Assembly: GCA_973895155.1 (NCBI GenBank)
Contig: OZ316894.1
Location: forward strand, 6,944,001 to 7,008,000
DNA: 64,000 bases
Reading direction: 5' to 3'
Source of the DNA: Marsupella aquatica
Lineage: Eukaryota; Marchantiophyta
Below, one piece after another: positions 1 through 12,214 of this stretch. A program made the position numbers and the translations under genes. The stretch's first letter is position 1; each line of letters begins with the position of its first letter. The notes under the pieces were generated by a model, which worked only from the letters and a program-made list of their open reading frames with translations, had not been told where the DNA came from and searched no databases.

Positions 1-1690
1 CAGTGCCTTCTGGGATTACATCCCATTAGCCCCTCTTGGGGATGGGTTACCCCTACACTATATCTATGCATATGAGTAGATGACATGTTTTTAATTTATG
101 TTGGATGGCAGGTCCAATTGATACAGATCTCAACATTGGTTTGGGCTCAAGATGGGTTCCACCGGGCACTCTTTGAGGATTGAATTATCTTCAGTCCTAA
201 GATACATGGGCAAACTTATGTTCATCAATGCTTGAAGGCATGGGTTATGGGTTATGAGCTATACATAGTCTGAAATCCACTCAGAGCCTGAATGTGAAAA
301 CTATCCACTCAGGGATTATGGTGAATTTGGTGAATTCTTGGGGCTCTGGATACTTTTGTCTGCATGTCCCACTAAGGCATTATCTCCTGGATTGAGAATA
401 AATCAAGTATATATATGAAGCTGTCAATGAACAAAAAGCTACTAACCAGAAGACCAAAGAAAAGGGAGAAATTAAGAAAAAGTCCAGGCATACCCTAGAA
501 TCCCCAACAAAAGAATGGAAGCTCTACAGAGCAACAAACTGAAAAGCTTGGTAAATCTCCCCAGAATTCCAATTGTGTGAGGAATTGGGCTTTTTGTCTC
601 TTTGGTCTTCGTGGTTCCTTTTGTTTTCTCCCCTTCATTGGATCTCCTGCCTTTATAGTGTCTCCTGATATGACTCTTTTTCTTCTTTGGCAAATGAATG
701 TTGTATATGTAATACCAACGGGAAACCGCAGGTCCCAAAAGCAAGAGACTCCCCAAGAAAGACAAAAGAACTGAAGCCCTTAGCAACAAACCGAAAAGCC
801 TTGGAAAGCTGCAGAGTAAACATGGTAGGAAGGTCCCGTAGAGTTATTTGTCTAGAAGCCCGAACAGTAGTCTCGTAGATATGCTTCTGCCATAGCAAGC
901 TGACGGCAGCTCTCACCTGATTGGCTAAAAATTGTTGTCCCATCCTTGCCAGTCATTTCACTCAAGCGCTGACTATGGGTGTCGAGCTACGCTAGGGAGA
1001 TTCCGTTTAATATGCACCACACGTAACTCCTGTATAGCTACATAAACTTTCAATGTACAGCGTCAATCTTCTTTTGATTTGGGCTCACGGTTTCTTGTCA
1101 ACCCACTTCTGTCCAGTAAGCTCGTAATGGCAGAACTTCATGAATGATACATCAATCTTAACAGGAAACTCTGCGCCATCAGGATTGTTAACAGGAAACT
1201 CTGCGCCATCAGGATTGCCAGCAAAACAGAGTGCGAGCTCAATTGAAATGAATTCGGCAATGGCCTTCAAAGTGGAGCCCAGACAGCGGAGAGAAGACTG
1301 AGGTGAATGAGAACCTTGAGCAACAGAAATTTAACACAAACGTTCGCCGAATGCGCTGGTAGAATAATGCTGAAGTGAATCTGAGAATGATGTCCAGGCG
1401 CTGACGAAATCAGTTGTGTCAACGATTGTAAAGATTTTCTTCAAAAAGGAGAACGCAAGATTCTTACGGTCAGCGCAGTCTTTCCACGACTTTTGAGTGT
1501 TCAGCCCAATCAGTCAAATGTAAGCTTACAGGTTCATGTTCCCAGCCGCTCTAGTCGTAGGCTACTATGACTAATGGAGAGCCGCTTATGCAGTCGCGCG
1601 CCTGGATCCATATTCAAATGCAATTACGAATCATATTCAGTCACTATACAATGCATCCATATTCAAACGCAGGCTAAGGTCTGTCCCTGG
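1..1690. other. Intergenic, no gene recognised
   Basis: No reading frame here has a recognisable domain. A 30-bp unit is tandemly repeated exactly once, at 1158-1187 and 1188-1217. A short block of about 23 bp (agcaacaaactgaaaag plus flank) occurs at 529-551 and 781-805 and again at 15450-15472, each time preceded by similar A-rich sequence, so this is a degenerate dispersed repeat. Confidence 0.6.
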
Positions 1691-1692
1691 AT

Positions 1693-1738
1693 TTTAGGGT
1701 TTAGGGGTTTAGGGTCCCTGGATTGGAATAGTATAAAA
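1693..1738 (+). promoter_or_regulatory. Telomere-like repeats and TATA box of P450 gene
   Basis: Three consecutive TTTAGGG units (one with an extra G) lie at 1693-1714, followed by TATAAAA at 1732-1738. Transcription would start near 1765 and leave a 5' UTR of about 320 nt before the ATG at 2086. TTTAGGG is the plant telomere repeat. Short telo-boxes are known in plant promoters, so this may be a regulatory box rather than an interstitial telomere scar. Confidence 0.6.
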
Positions 1739-2085
1739 GGCGTGCACCTGTGAGCACATGCAAACACGACCACAATTGTCCGCTTCCGTCCTTTGTCTGC
1801 AATCCTCCGGAAGGCAGGCAATGTCTGAATTGTCTCAATCCATTCTCTGCTGACCCCTCTTAGAGTTCTCTCCCAGTTTCAGGACTGGTCCATACAACTT
1901 GAAGAGCGGAGGTCGGACGTCGGTTGGAGTAGAGAGCCGAGGAGCTGATCTCCACGAGCACATCAAACGACAGTTTTTTCCCGGTTCCTGGCACAGTGTC
2001 TTATCTTGGAGGCTGCCTGATTGATAGCGTTCATCATACGATGATGAAAAGAACTGCGGAGGTGGCAGTTGGTAAGGCGGTACCA

Positions 2086-4049
2086 ATGGATTTGGTCTCG
2101 TTGTTCAGCATAGCCATGGGAGCGTTCTTGTTGCTTCTGTGGTTCGTTCAATCGAGAAAGACGGCATCCCGTCGCCTACCACCTGGTCCACGACGATTGC
2201 CAGTGATTGGCAACCTCCATCTGCTGGCACTGGCTGGCAAGCCTCCCCACCAAGCATTGGCCGATCTGTCGAAAATATACGGACCACTGATGTCACTGAA
2301 GCTCGGTTCCCACAACGCCGTAGTGGCAACAAGTTCCAAGTATGCCAAGGAGATTCTCAAGACCCAGAACCAGCACTTCGCTTCTCGAGGGAGCACTGCA
2401 GCTGGAGTTATCATGAACTACGACCGGGCGAACATCGCGTGGGCTCCCTATGGTGACCACTTGAGAACTGTGCGAAAAATCGTTCAGACAGAGCTGCTTA
2501 ACAACAAGCGAGTAGCCGCGTCTGAGGTACAACTACTAACATCGAAATCCTCATAAATCTCATTGAAGTCAATGTTTTCTAACTTCACATTGTTGAGAGG
2601 CTCAGCAGACCTTAAGTAACGCTCTTATAATCTGGAGTCCCAGATATGTCATACCCGATGTCATGAAGGTCGGCTTGATCGACACTAATTGTAGACTTAG
2701 TCATCTCTTGTTTGAAACGAATGTGCCACTGTCTGACATGGCAGGAATGCCCTTTCTTGTTCTATGTGTGATGAACAGAAAGTGAGGACAAAGGAGGTTC
2801 TGATGTGTGTGCAGAGCATTCTGGAGAAGTGTGAGCAGGGCACAAAGCCCATCTACCTTGTCGAAGAGATTTTCAAACTCTCCACAAGAAACATCTCTCG
2901 AATGGTTTTCGGCAACGGCTCCAATTTGTTCGGAAAAGATACACCCGAGTCGAAGGAGCGCGAGGACGAATTCATGACGATGGTGAACGCCATTTTCAGG
3001 TACACCGGTATGTTCGTTATTGGGGATTTCGTCCCATCCCTCAAGAGATTTGATATTCAGGGTCATGAAGCGGAAATGGTGAAGCTCGCCAAGCAATCAG
3101 ATAAACTTTATTCTCGCATTGTCGAAGAGCACCGCCAAAACGCTGGCAAAATTACTGGAGAACCCGACTTCGTCGACACTCTCTTGGCTGTTCAAAAGAA
3201 AGAAGGGCTCAGCGATGACAACGTGAAAGCCATGGTCTCGGTATGTAACACTACTAGCTCAAACGTACAAATCTGTATTTTGGTTTTAGTTTAGTTCATG
3301 AATACGTAATTTTAAGGATCCTTCTCTTCAGAAGCTCTGAACCTTCATATATCATAACTGTCTGTCTGACCTAAATAATGCGTGCTATGATTATTCAGGA
3401 CATGATCTTCGCTGCAACGGACACTTTAGCGAATCAAACGGCTTGGACGTTTACAGAGTTGCTAAAGCACCCAGAGATCGTGAACAAAGCTCAGGAGGAG
3501 CTGGACTTCGTTGTAGGGAGGAGCAGGCTGGTGAAAGAATCAGATATCCGCAATCTCCCATACCTGCAAGCCATCATCAAGGAGTCCTTCCGCCTACACC
3601 CAGTGGCCGGCATTCTGCCCTATGAATCAACTGAAAACACCTACATTGACGGGTACTTCATCCCAGCCAAGAGCCGCGTCTTTGTGAACAACTACGCCAT
3701 CTCGAGGTCCGAGGAGAACTGGGAAAATGCTCTGCAGTACAGGCCCGAGAGATTTACAGACGAGGACTGCACGAGAGATGTGAGGGGACAGAATTTTGAG
3801 CTTCTGCCTTTCGGGGCTGGTAGGAGGCAGTGCAGTGGCATGGCTCTGGGGTTGATCATGCTCCAGTACACCGTTGCGCAGCTGCTGCATGTGTGCGAGT
3901 TTTCGCTCCCAGCCGGCATGAAACCTGACGATGTCGACACAACGGAAGATTTCGGCGTCAGTACTCCTTCGAAGACCAAGCTGCAGGTCGTCGCTACTCC
4001 CCGTTTGGCAACATCCGTCCTGGACTCTGCCTTGGCGGCTCTTGATTGA
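2086..4049 (+). CDS. Cytochrome P450, A-type (CYP71-clan-like), three exons
   Basis: Haem-thiolate monooxygenase, expected to be anchored in the ER membrane and to oxidise a plant secondary metabolite; the substrate is unknown. Exons are 2086-2526, 2779-3240 and 3399-4049, all phase 0 with GT/AG ends, giving 517 residues. An N-terminal membrane helix lies at about residues 4-22, followed by the proline hinge LPPGPRRLP. Oxygen-binding AATDT is at about 306-310, ExxR (E363, R366), PERF 417-420, and the haem loop FGAGRRQCSG with Cys446. ATGs at 2041 and 2044 are also in frame, but 2086 puts the membrane helix at the very N-terminus. The second intron lies just before the I-helix, as in the P450 at 32440. 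The first intron is absent from that gene; adding Lys at its acceptor makes the two proteins align without a gap. All key residues are present, so it is probably functional. Confidence 0.92.
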
Positions 4050-4138
4050 ATGGCTTCCGCTTTAAAATCATTCCCTTCCATTCCAGTATTGGCACCATGA
4101 GATCTGCACTCGACGCACGAGCCATTCCTTGCAATCCT

Positions 4139-4165
4139 TAATTGAATGGATGATCCATTCAATTA
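4139..4165. repeat. Near-perfect palindrome after P450 stop
   Basis: About 90 bp after the stop codon there is a 27-bp palindrome with arms TAATTGAATGGAT and ATCCATTCAATTA around one central base. It could form a strong hairpin in the 3' UTR. No function is known to me. Confidence 0.6.
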
Positions 4166-5222
4166 GGGATTACATTGGAGAACATTTTGCAAATTTGTTA
4201 GAAAGGGTCGGTTTTGAATACTCACTCCACCTCTGTAATTACCAGGGAACTTATTAGTGTTGTATAGCTGTTAGCGTTTTGTCTCTCTTATTGACCAAAT
4301 AGGTGTTAGCCCTGTTAAGTAGGATTCTTATCTCCCCGTAATTTAAGGGGCTTACCGTGGTAGCTTAGCAGGCCCATGTGTGTAGTCATTATCTTCCAAT
4401 TGGGAACCTAATCAAGTTTTCATAGAAGCTTCCATACTCGTATCGACTGTAGAGACTCATTCTTAGTTGTGCTAATAAGGATGATAGTGTTTTAATTTGT
4501 AGAGTTGCCCATCCTTAGGTTTTTATAACTAGCTATGGTCTCGAGATTAGTTCTGACAATTCTTTTCAGGTGAGACGTAAAACACAGTTCAAGGCAACGA
4601 AGTTATTTTGTACGTCCTAAATTTTGTGTCTCATCCAGAAATGCTTTAATCGAGAATGCATGCCTCAAACTGTGATCATATCAAATCGGACGACATCTCT
4701 TGAAGTCAGTAAGCCCCGCTGGGGATACTGACTATCAAATCTGTGCATCTGAAAGTGGGGAGTGTATTAATTTGCACTACTGGCAGCCTGGGTCATGTCT
4801 GGGCCCAAGTCCTAAGAAGGGTAGCATTCATCGGTGTGAAATCTGAACATCTCCCTCTATTGTACTTGCTCAGAGCTCAGAGCATAATCACAGAGTGAAA
4901 CCCGAGAACGAAAACGAATACCCCAGAACGAAAACGCACATCAAATGGTCTTTGATTCAACTGAAGATTCATCTGCCTCAGCTAGAGATTCATACCATGT
5001 GGTCTGGTGCATTGCCTTACGTGGCTGGCAATCTCTGCTGTGGAAGCCTGCTCAATCTTGGGGGAAGTTAAGACGTGGACCAGCACTTTGAGTTCCACAA
5101 ACAAGAATGACTTAGTTCTTTTTTTTGCATTGTTCTGGCCTTTAATGCCTAAGTGGCCAGAAATTTAGTTTGTAGAATGATTCACTTTGGATGGGAATCC
5201 GGCTAAGACCAGAATGCTCTCC

Positions 5223-5264
<42 letters not shown>

Positions 5265-5270
5265 CTCTCC

Positions 5271-5311
<41 letters not shown>

Positions 5312-6400
5312 ATGGACCGGTTTTCTACCACTGACAAAAGGCTTTCTTTGTTTGACTTGACTCTAAAATAATAAATTTTAGGTCAGGAACTCAAAGCACT
5401 GTTAGAGTCCTCCTGTCTCAAGAATTGTCCAATAAAAGCCTAGGGCATTTATTTTGGACAACTCCCTCACAGGAGTCCCTTTACCTTGATACTAAAACTT
5501 TGTAAAAAAAAGCGAAGCAAAGCAATCCAAGACGCAAAAGAGAAGTGTGTCAATTGCAGGTCTCTTTCATGTACTTGGAGATCTCGAGACTACTATCATG
5601 TACTTGGAGATCATGAGACCAAAATGACCTTGAGGTACTCTAAGGAAGTGCTTTGTTAGAGTGGTTCTCAAAATTCAAGTGTGCCTGTCTAACATAGCAG
5701 ATCCATGGTTCGTGGTTAGCCACTTGATCCTAAACTAGTCAGAGGTTTAGATCTGACAACTTGGCTTGCATTACTGAGACACCTGTGGAACAAGGCGGTT
5801 AGCTAATGGGGATGCAACAACCCCTCCCCCATATTTACCAGAGTTTGGTTTGTGTTTGTGCTACACTAGTTCTTTATGCTCTCTGCTGTCAAAGAAAACA
5901 GTCTCCTCTTTCTGTTCTTTCTGTAATTCTTTCTGTTATCCTAATCATTCCCCAGTTCTTAAGAAGTCTTTGTGAAGTCTTTGTGTTTTATCAAAGCCTA
6001 CACATTGTCTAAAGGTTGAGTAGCAATATTTGTTCCAAACTGTTTAATCATTGAGGTTGAATCTCTCTTTACTGCTTTAAGTGATGGACCCACCTAAGTA
6101 CTCACTTAGGATCCATGAGTGTCTAAGGCAACTTTGTTGCCTGAAGTGAATTTTTTTTATCTAGAGCCAGTTCTCATAGGGACAAATTGAGGTACGTTGC
6201 TTTCCTTGAAAGAGTCATTTATATAAATTTTGATCCCCCGCCAAAAGCCCCATGGAAAGGGCGAACAGAGAAGGCCAAAAGACCCGACGCAACAGACCCC
6301 ACCACCGGACAGCCCCCCAACAAGTGAAGGCGCAGACCAAGGGCAAAGGACCAGCAAACACATAATAAAGCACAGGGAGACATATCACATCAAAGGCCAA
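4166..6400. repeat. Intergenic with (AG)n microsatellites
   Basis: No gene is recognised. Two AG dinucleotide runs, about 5226-5261 and 5276-5306, are each preceded by aatgctctccgca, so a microsatellite-containing unit has been tandemly duplicated. A short phrase containing catgtacttggagat is repeated at 5567 and 5597. Small open frames in this stretch have no domain and no start context. Confidence 0.6.
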
Positions 6401-6405
6401 GCACA

Positions 6406-9110
6406 TCACACCCCAGTGACAATGCAGCCACTGCCAAAAAAGAGCCAACCCCTACGCCTCTCATCAATCCAGGTTTTTGCCCTAAGTAGTCTGGTGCATT
6501 TCCTAATGGGAAGAGAATGGCAACTAACCGCATACAGATTCTCAGCCGCCTCGGTAAGGACCAGGCCTAAATCAAATGAGCGTCTACCACGCAACTGGAA
6601 CATATGCGTGTTCCTCCCCGTCCATAGTCTTCACAGAATTTGATGCAAAACAAAAAGTTGTGCAGCCTGCTTCTCATCTTTCCCACAAGCAGCCTCCAAC
6701 AAGACATTCAGTCCTTGACCAATTGGCATACCCAATCCACTAACAAAAGCCTTACAAATGCTTCAGCTTCTAATTGCATGTGTACATCTGAAAAAAAATG
6801 GGGAATAGTCTCCAATACCCCACAGCAAAGTTTGCAATCTCCATGGCTTACATCAATTCTGAGCGCACACTCCCCAGAGAAAAGAACCCCTACAATAATT
6901 CTCCATATAAAGGTCTTGCTTCTAACCGGCAAATCAGAGCTCCATAGCTTGGTCCAGTCCACGTTCCAAACCAGCTTTGGTTGGGAGAGAGACCAAATCC
7001 TCTTAAGTCGCTCATGAGTAGCGGTCTTTGGTCTAAAAAAATCATATACCCGACAATTCTCGATCCTGAAGTCCTTCAGCCCAACTCCCGCGTTGTCACT
7101 CCAGCATTGTCACTCCCGCGTTGTCACTCCAGGTAGTATTCAGAACAACAGTAATTTGTGTTCCACAAACGCTCCAAGAAAGTCCTGGCCAGCAGACGAT
7201 GCTGAGCCAAAACACTTCGAATGTTGTGCCATCTCAGAGGAAGGTCCTTCTAGCAGCCGTCATCCGCCGACCAGCCGTCCCTAGCAGTCCTCATTCCCAG
7301 TCTGCCACAAATAGCAGCAATTATCGTAATGGTCGAATTGGGCAGCAAATTGAAGCCAACCATGCATCGAAGAGTGTCAGTGATGTTCCACCGCACTAGC
7401 GGTCCCATTTGTCCAGGTTCAAATGAAAGGTGAGCTCTAACCAGTTCCCAACTCCTCCACAAACTAGTCGTGTAAGGGAGACCACTAAAGGAACGAGGTG
7501 AACAAAGTAAGAGCAGCTGGTCTTGGAGGAATAACCATTTCTTCTAATAACCTAATAGTTAATCCATCCCATCAATGATAAGTTTGCTGCCAGCATCCAA
7601 GACCATTCAAGGTTCGGGGAGTTTAGTGCCTTAGTGAACCATTGTGAAGGCAGAGCATCGGAGTGACTGTGAAAATCCCTGAATCCCAGTCCACGCTCCA
7701 CCCGTGGGCGTGCCATCCTATTCCATGCCACTAGATGAATCTTCTTTCCTCCAACCTCATTATAACCCCATAAAAAATCTCTGCTGAGAGCAATTACTTT
7801 CTTGGCTAATCCTGCAGAGTCTTTGCAGTACATTACGTGATAAAAAGGGATAGCTAGTAAGACTTGCTTCACAAGCAGGGAAAGTCCGGTGAAAGAGAGT
7901 AGTTTGTTTAACCATGCAGACAGCCTAGAGCTGATCTTGTCGAGGCAGAATTTGTGGAGTTGCTCCATAAGCAGCCCCTCTCCAAGACCTAATGGTGCAC
8001 CAAGATACTTCTAAATCTTCCCTCTCCTGCTAATAAGGCAACCTGTATTTCTCAGCCACTTGGCACCATAGCCAAAGGAATCACCACTGATTTCAGATTC
8101 AACTTTGCACCAGTGGCCATCTCATAGCATTCTAGGGCAGTTTTTGTAACTATCCTCAAAATCCTTTCTGTAGCCGGGATAAACATCCCCACATCATCCG
8201 CAAAGAGTCTATAGCAAAATAATCTTGAAATCATCCATAATCTGCAAACCGTTAAATCTTCCTCCTTCCATCTCTGCAACAAGAAAATCCATGAGTGGCT
8301 GCGTGGAAATCACAAAAAGCAGCTGCCCTATCGAACACCACGCTTCAGCTCAAAGGAGTTAGAGAGGAAGCCATTCACCAGCACACGAGAGGAAGCCTAA
8401 GCCAACAATGCTTTCACCAGGCAGCATAATAAATCGTCCACTAATCCCTAACAAGTGCATGCAATCCCAAATATACTCATGACAAACTCTCTCAAACACC
8501 TTTTCAAATCAAGCTTCAAGAACAAGGCTTCTCTCTTCCGGTTGTGCACCCAGTGACATGTAAGCCAAGCTAGAGAGATGTTCTCTAGAATATGTCAACC
8601 CAAGATAAATCCAGTCTGTTGGGGGCTAATGATCCTGTTTAGAATTGGTTTCAACCGCAACGCAAGGATCTTTGCAATCAACTTGTAAATTGTGTTCAAC
8701 ATGGTTAATGGTCGCCAGTCTTTTAAGATTGAAGCGTTTATCAGGTTTCTTAGGTATAAATTTAATTATCCCCTCACAAATCCCTGCATCCAGTGCCCCG
8801 GAAAGCCAAAACTCCTGAATCATATCCACCAGATCTTGTCCTAGAAATCCCCAACAAGCTCTGTAGACCTCCGCAGTCAAACCATCTGGGCCAGGGGATT
8901 AGTCATTCGGCAGTAGCCACAACACATCCTTTATCTCGTGGTAGGTTGGTAGCATATCCATCTTTAGGATCTCCTCTCCAGAGAGCACAAATTGAGTATT
9001 ACTCAACAATCTTGCTGTGGCAGATAGTGCTACCATCCCTCCTGATCAAAGAAGTCATCGCCTCACGAGATCGCTTAGCTTGGCAAAGAAGGAGGTACAG
9101 TAGTTTCTTA
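6406..9110 (-). mobile_element. Decayed L1-type LINE retrotransposon (RT and zinc-binding domain)
   Basis: Reading on the minus strand from 9110 downwards gives, in order, the linker before reverse transcriptase, the motif PND*SPGPDG (8881-8910, stop at 8899-8901 replacing the usual Lys), the RT N-terminal part (about 8640-8880, including IIKFIPKK), the catalytic FADD box (8193-8204), the RT C-terminal region with FLWG and GGLGFRD-like motifs (7552-7968), and a zf-RVT-like segment with KTFIWR and a CxxC (6708-6962). These are typical of plant L1-like non-LTR elements. Several frames are needed, so it is a dead copy. No endonuclease domain is seen, so the 5' half is missing. No poly-A tail or target duplication was found. 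Confidence 0.85.
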
Positions 9111-9372
9111 GCTTTTTTAATTTCAGCTTTTAAGTACATTGCCACTAAAGATGTTTGAATTTAATTATAATATTACAACTGTTTTTGTTGTATTTACAAA
9201 AATGCCACAGTCTCCGTATAGAGCTCCCCTGGTTACCTTAGGGAACTTGTCATCCATATACAAAACCGTTGCATTTTTATAAATACAAAAAAAAACCATG
9301 ACAATATTGTCAATTAGAACATCTTTACTGGCAATGTACTTAAAAGCTATTTTTAATTTTTAAAGAAGCATA
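9108..9372. mobile_element. Foldback MITE with long imperfect inverted arms
   Basis: The left arm (about 9108-9209) and right arm (about 9268-9372) are inverted copies of each other with small mismatches. The core agcttttaagtacattgcc at 9125 is matched in reverse complement at the right. The loop is about 60 bp. The structure fits a non-coding foldback or MITE element. Its left end touches the last recognisable LINE codons. A target-site duplication could not be fixed. Confidence 0.7.
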
Positions 9373-11076
9373 ATTGTGTGACTCCTAAGCTCCTCCTTGC
9401 ATAGGATGGTTCAGAAAATATTAATAAAATAGCCAATTTGCTACAAATTTCTACTACTATTCTCATAACATTGCGCTCCATCAATGCTATCCCACCTGCA
9501 AGCGAAAAGCTCACTCAGGGAAGTTTTCTTCCATAAGGTGTAGTTTAGAACACTGCTTAATATTAATATGAATTCCAATATGAGATGCATCTGCTTTACA
9601 CTAGTTTACACAGGGTTGCAAAGATTTACACTTGGGTACTTTACATGGCTTGCTATTTTGTGTTTGATGTGCACATTTGAGCAGCACATAATCGGGCACA
9701 CAATTAATCTATGTTAGGTTTTTAGGTCAATTGAGAGGGTCATAGACACACTGACCACTTTGATGGCTAAAATGAAACAGCAAAATCTGTGGAGAAGTTA
9801 TCTAACACAGAAACACTGTCCAGGTGAATAATTTTATTCTCTCCTACTGGACAAAGATGCTCTCTAGCTACTCGACTCCCCACTCTAAAATGTAGTTTCC
9901 GGGCCTATGACAAATGCGGGGGAATGCATTCCAAGAGGCCTCGTGCACAAAAGTACAGGTCACCTTTAAGCCTTTACACATCAAGATCCACAGGTGTCAG
10001 GTAGGTTCAAGCAAACTGTTAGGAATTGACTCTAGTTCCCGGCTGTAATTTGGTTGGCCTTAGTTCCCGGCTGTAATTCGGTTGGCCTTACTAGGTTTAG
10101 TCAATCCTTGGTTAGATTAGAATAAAATACACTTTACTTAGGCCCACACATCTTGGTCCCAACTTGGGAGTATAGGTTGGATGGAGAGCATTCTCTCTCT
10201 CATTCTTCATTATGTACTTTCTAATGAGCCATGTATCCTTGAGGAATTTCTCCACTTGTGGTGCCTTGTTAGTGTAGCATCTGACTGAGTGTGTTCTAAT
10301 GTTCTGAATTTGCTATCTAGTCTAAACTAACGGTTTCTTACACAAACCAGTGCTGGAGTACCCGCCAATTCAAAAGCCAGAAACAGCTAGCCACCTTACA
10401 CGTACAACTGTGAAGGCATCTCAGTGTAGAAAAGGAAGACTTGTCCATCCACTCCGTCTTGTAAAGAGACCTATTGATGTAGTGTCAAGCAATAACTCAC
10501 ACAGATTGACAACACCTGTTGAAGGCCCACTAGTTGATGTCACCACTTATTGAACTCCCACATGCCAAACACTAACTCACTTATTCAACACCCACTAGGT
10601 GATGCCATGTCAAAATTTCAACACCCACCAGTTCATATAATGGCAAACAGTACCCAGAACTAACACCCACTAACATCCACCAGTTGATGTCATGTCAAAG
10701 ACCCACAAACACCTATTACCACTAGTTGATCTCATATCAAAATTTCAACACCCACTAGTTCATGTAATGTCACATAGTAATTAACCAGAACTAACACCCA
10801 CTAAATCCCACCAGTTGATGTCATGTCAAACACCCACTAACACCCACTAACACCCTCCGAAACACACTACAGTAGTTGATGTCATGGCAACAAAACTTTT
10901 ATCGACATGCTGATTCATTCATCTGCTTTTAGCCACATTGTAGATAACTCTATTCCATCTATTAATGTAACCAATAGAGTGAGTGAAGACCATCCAATAG
11001 CTACAGTCACTACAGCCGTCTTACAGATAACTTTTACAGAGAACCAGAGCTGGTCTTTCACGACTTTTACAGAGCC
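9373..11076. repeat. Intergenic with degenerate short repeats
   Basis: No gene is seen. A 30-bp phrase containing tagttcccggctgtaatt is tandemly doubled at about 10030-10090. From about 10500 to 10880 there are at least six degenerate copies of a unit of about 40 bp containing cacccactaacaccc and agttgatgtcatgtcaaa. The repeats end about 200 bp before the lipid kinase gene. Confidence 0.6.
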
Positions 11077-11236
11077 GTGATGACGACGAGAATCGTCACG
11101 CGCAGAGGTGGATTGGAATTAGGGAGGACCAACGAACAAAGATGGTACCCTTTCCTCCGTGGAACATTCACAGTTCCATTCGAGAGCTTCGTCGACACTG
11201 ATCTCTATCACCCCCGTGGAGCCCAACACACAAAGG

Positions 11237-12214
11237 ATGGCGAAGAAGGGCGATTGCGTCTTCATCGTGAATCCGAATGGGGGAAACGGGAAAACCGGCA
11301 ACACCTGGAAGAAGCTCTTCCCCAAGCTCAGCGTTCAGCTCACGGACTACAACATCTCCGAGCAGCTGACGACTGGGCCACGGCATGCAATTCAGCTCAC
11401 CAGGCAGGCGATTCTGGATGGAGCTGCAGCTGTCATCGCTGTCGGTGGGGATGGCACGCTCAACGAGGTGGTGAACGGATTTTTCCAGGACGGGAAGCTG
11501 ATTCAGAGAAAACCTGGCGAGGAATCCTCTGATGTGAGCACTTCTCGGACGTCTCTCGGGTTGATACCCATGGGCACTGCATCTGACTTTGCTAAAGTGT
11601 TTGGTTGGGATACAGATCCGATCAAGGCTGTGAGTCGCATCGCCAAAGGTGAGTCGAAGAGAATTGATGTGGGGCGTGTTGAGAATGGAAAGGACCTACA
11701 GGAGCGGTTCTTCATCAATGTTGCCGATCTGCATTTGAGTGCTAAGGCAGGGTTTTACGGTGGATTGCACAAAAGGCTTGGCAGTCTCTGTTATGTAATT
11801 GGGACCTTGCAAGCGTTTCAGGGCCACAAGAACCGTGATCTTAAGATTCGCGTCGATGGAGGCGATTGGGAACATGTGTCAAATGTGACAACAATCTGTG
11901 TGTGCAACTCGAAATATTTCGGCGGTGGGATGAAGATTGCCCCGTCAGCAGATCCAATCTCTGGTGATCTGGAGGTTGTGATGTTTAGAGACTACAAGTG
12001 GCATGACTTTTTACTGCAGTTGAGAATGCTTTATCAAGGCACTCATGTCCAGCAACCGAGAGTCACGTCTGTCAGGGCACATTCGATTGATGTAGAAGAG
12101 GTAGAGACAGACGCGTCTTACGCTGGGACTTTCGTTCAAGCCGATGGAGAGCATCTAGGTTACCTGAATGCCTCTTTTTCAGTGTTACCAGCAGTGATCG
12201 ATTTCTTTGTATAG
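11237..12214 (+). CDS. LCBK2: Diacylglycerol/sphingoid-base kinase family protein, intronless
   Basis: Lipid kinase with the DAGK catalytic fold, expected to phosphorylate a sphingoid long-chain base or diacylglycerol with ATP. The ATG at 11237 has A at -3 and G at +4; the frame is open upstream but has no earlier ATG that I can see. The protein has 325 residues. NPNGGNG (residues 12-18) is the nucleotide loop, GGDGTLNE (70-77) the family signature, PMGTASDF (111-118) matches the usual PxGTxNDF motif, GGGMK is at 229-233, and DGE (303-305) lies near the C-terminus. Length and motif order fit the YegS/LCBK2-type proteins of plants. The symbol rests on remembered family similarity, not on a search. 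There are no lesions and no introns. Organelle targeting is possible if an upstream exon exists. Confidence 0.88.
   Translation: MAKKGDCVFIVNPNGGNGKTGNTWKKLFPKLSVQLTDYNISEQLTTGPRHAIQLTRQAILDGAAAVIAVGGDGTLNEVVNGFFQDGKLIQRKPGEESSDVSTSRTSLGLIPMGTASDFAKVFGWDTDPIKAVSRIAKGESKRIDVGRVENGKDLQERFFINVADLHLSAKAGFYGGLHKRLGSLCYVIGTLQAFQGHKNRDLKIRVDGGDWEHVSNVTTICVCNSKYFGGGMKIAPSADPISGDLEVVMFRDYKWHDFLLQLRMLYQGTHVQQPRVTSVRAHSIDVEEVETDASYAGTFVQADGEHLGYLNASFSVLPAVIDFFV

Noticed and set aside
5806-6012. 68-codon frame with hydrophobic stretches
   Set aside because: Short, no conserved motif, in repeat-rich intergenic DNA.
11077-11532. 151-codon plus-strand frame overlapping the lipid kinase
   Set aside because: Shadow frame of the conserved kinase sequence in another phase, with a non-ATG start.
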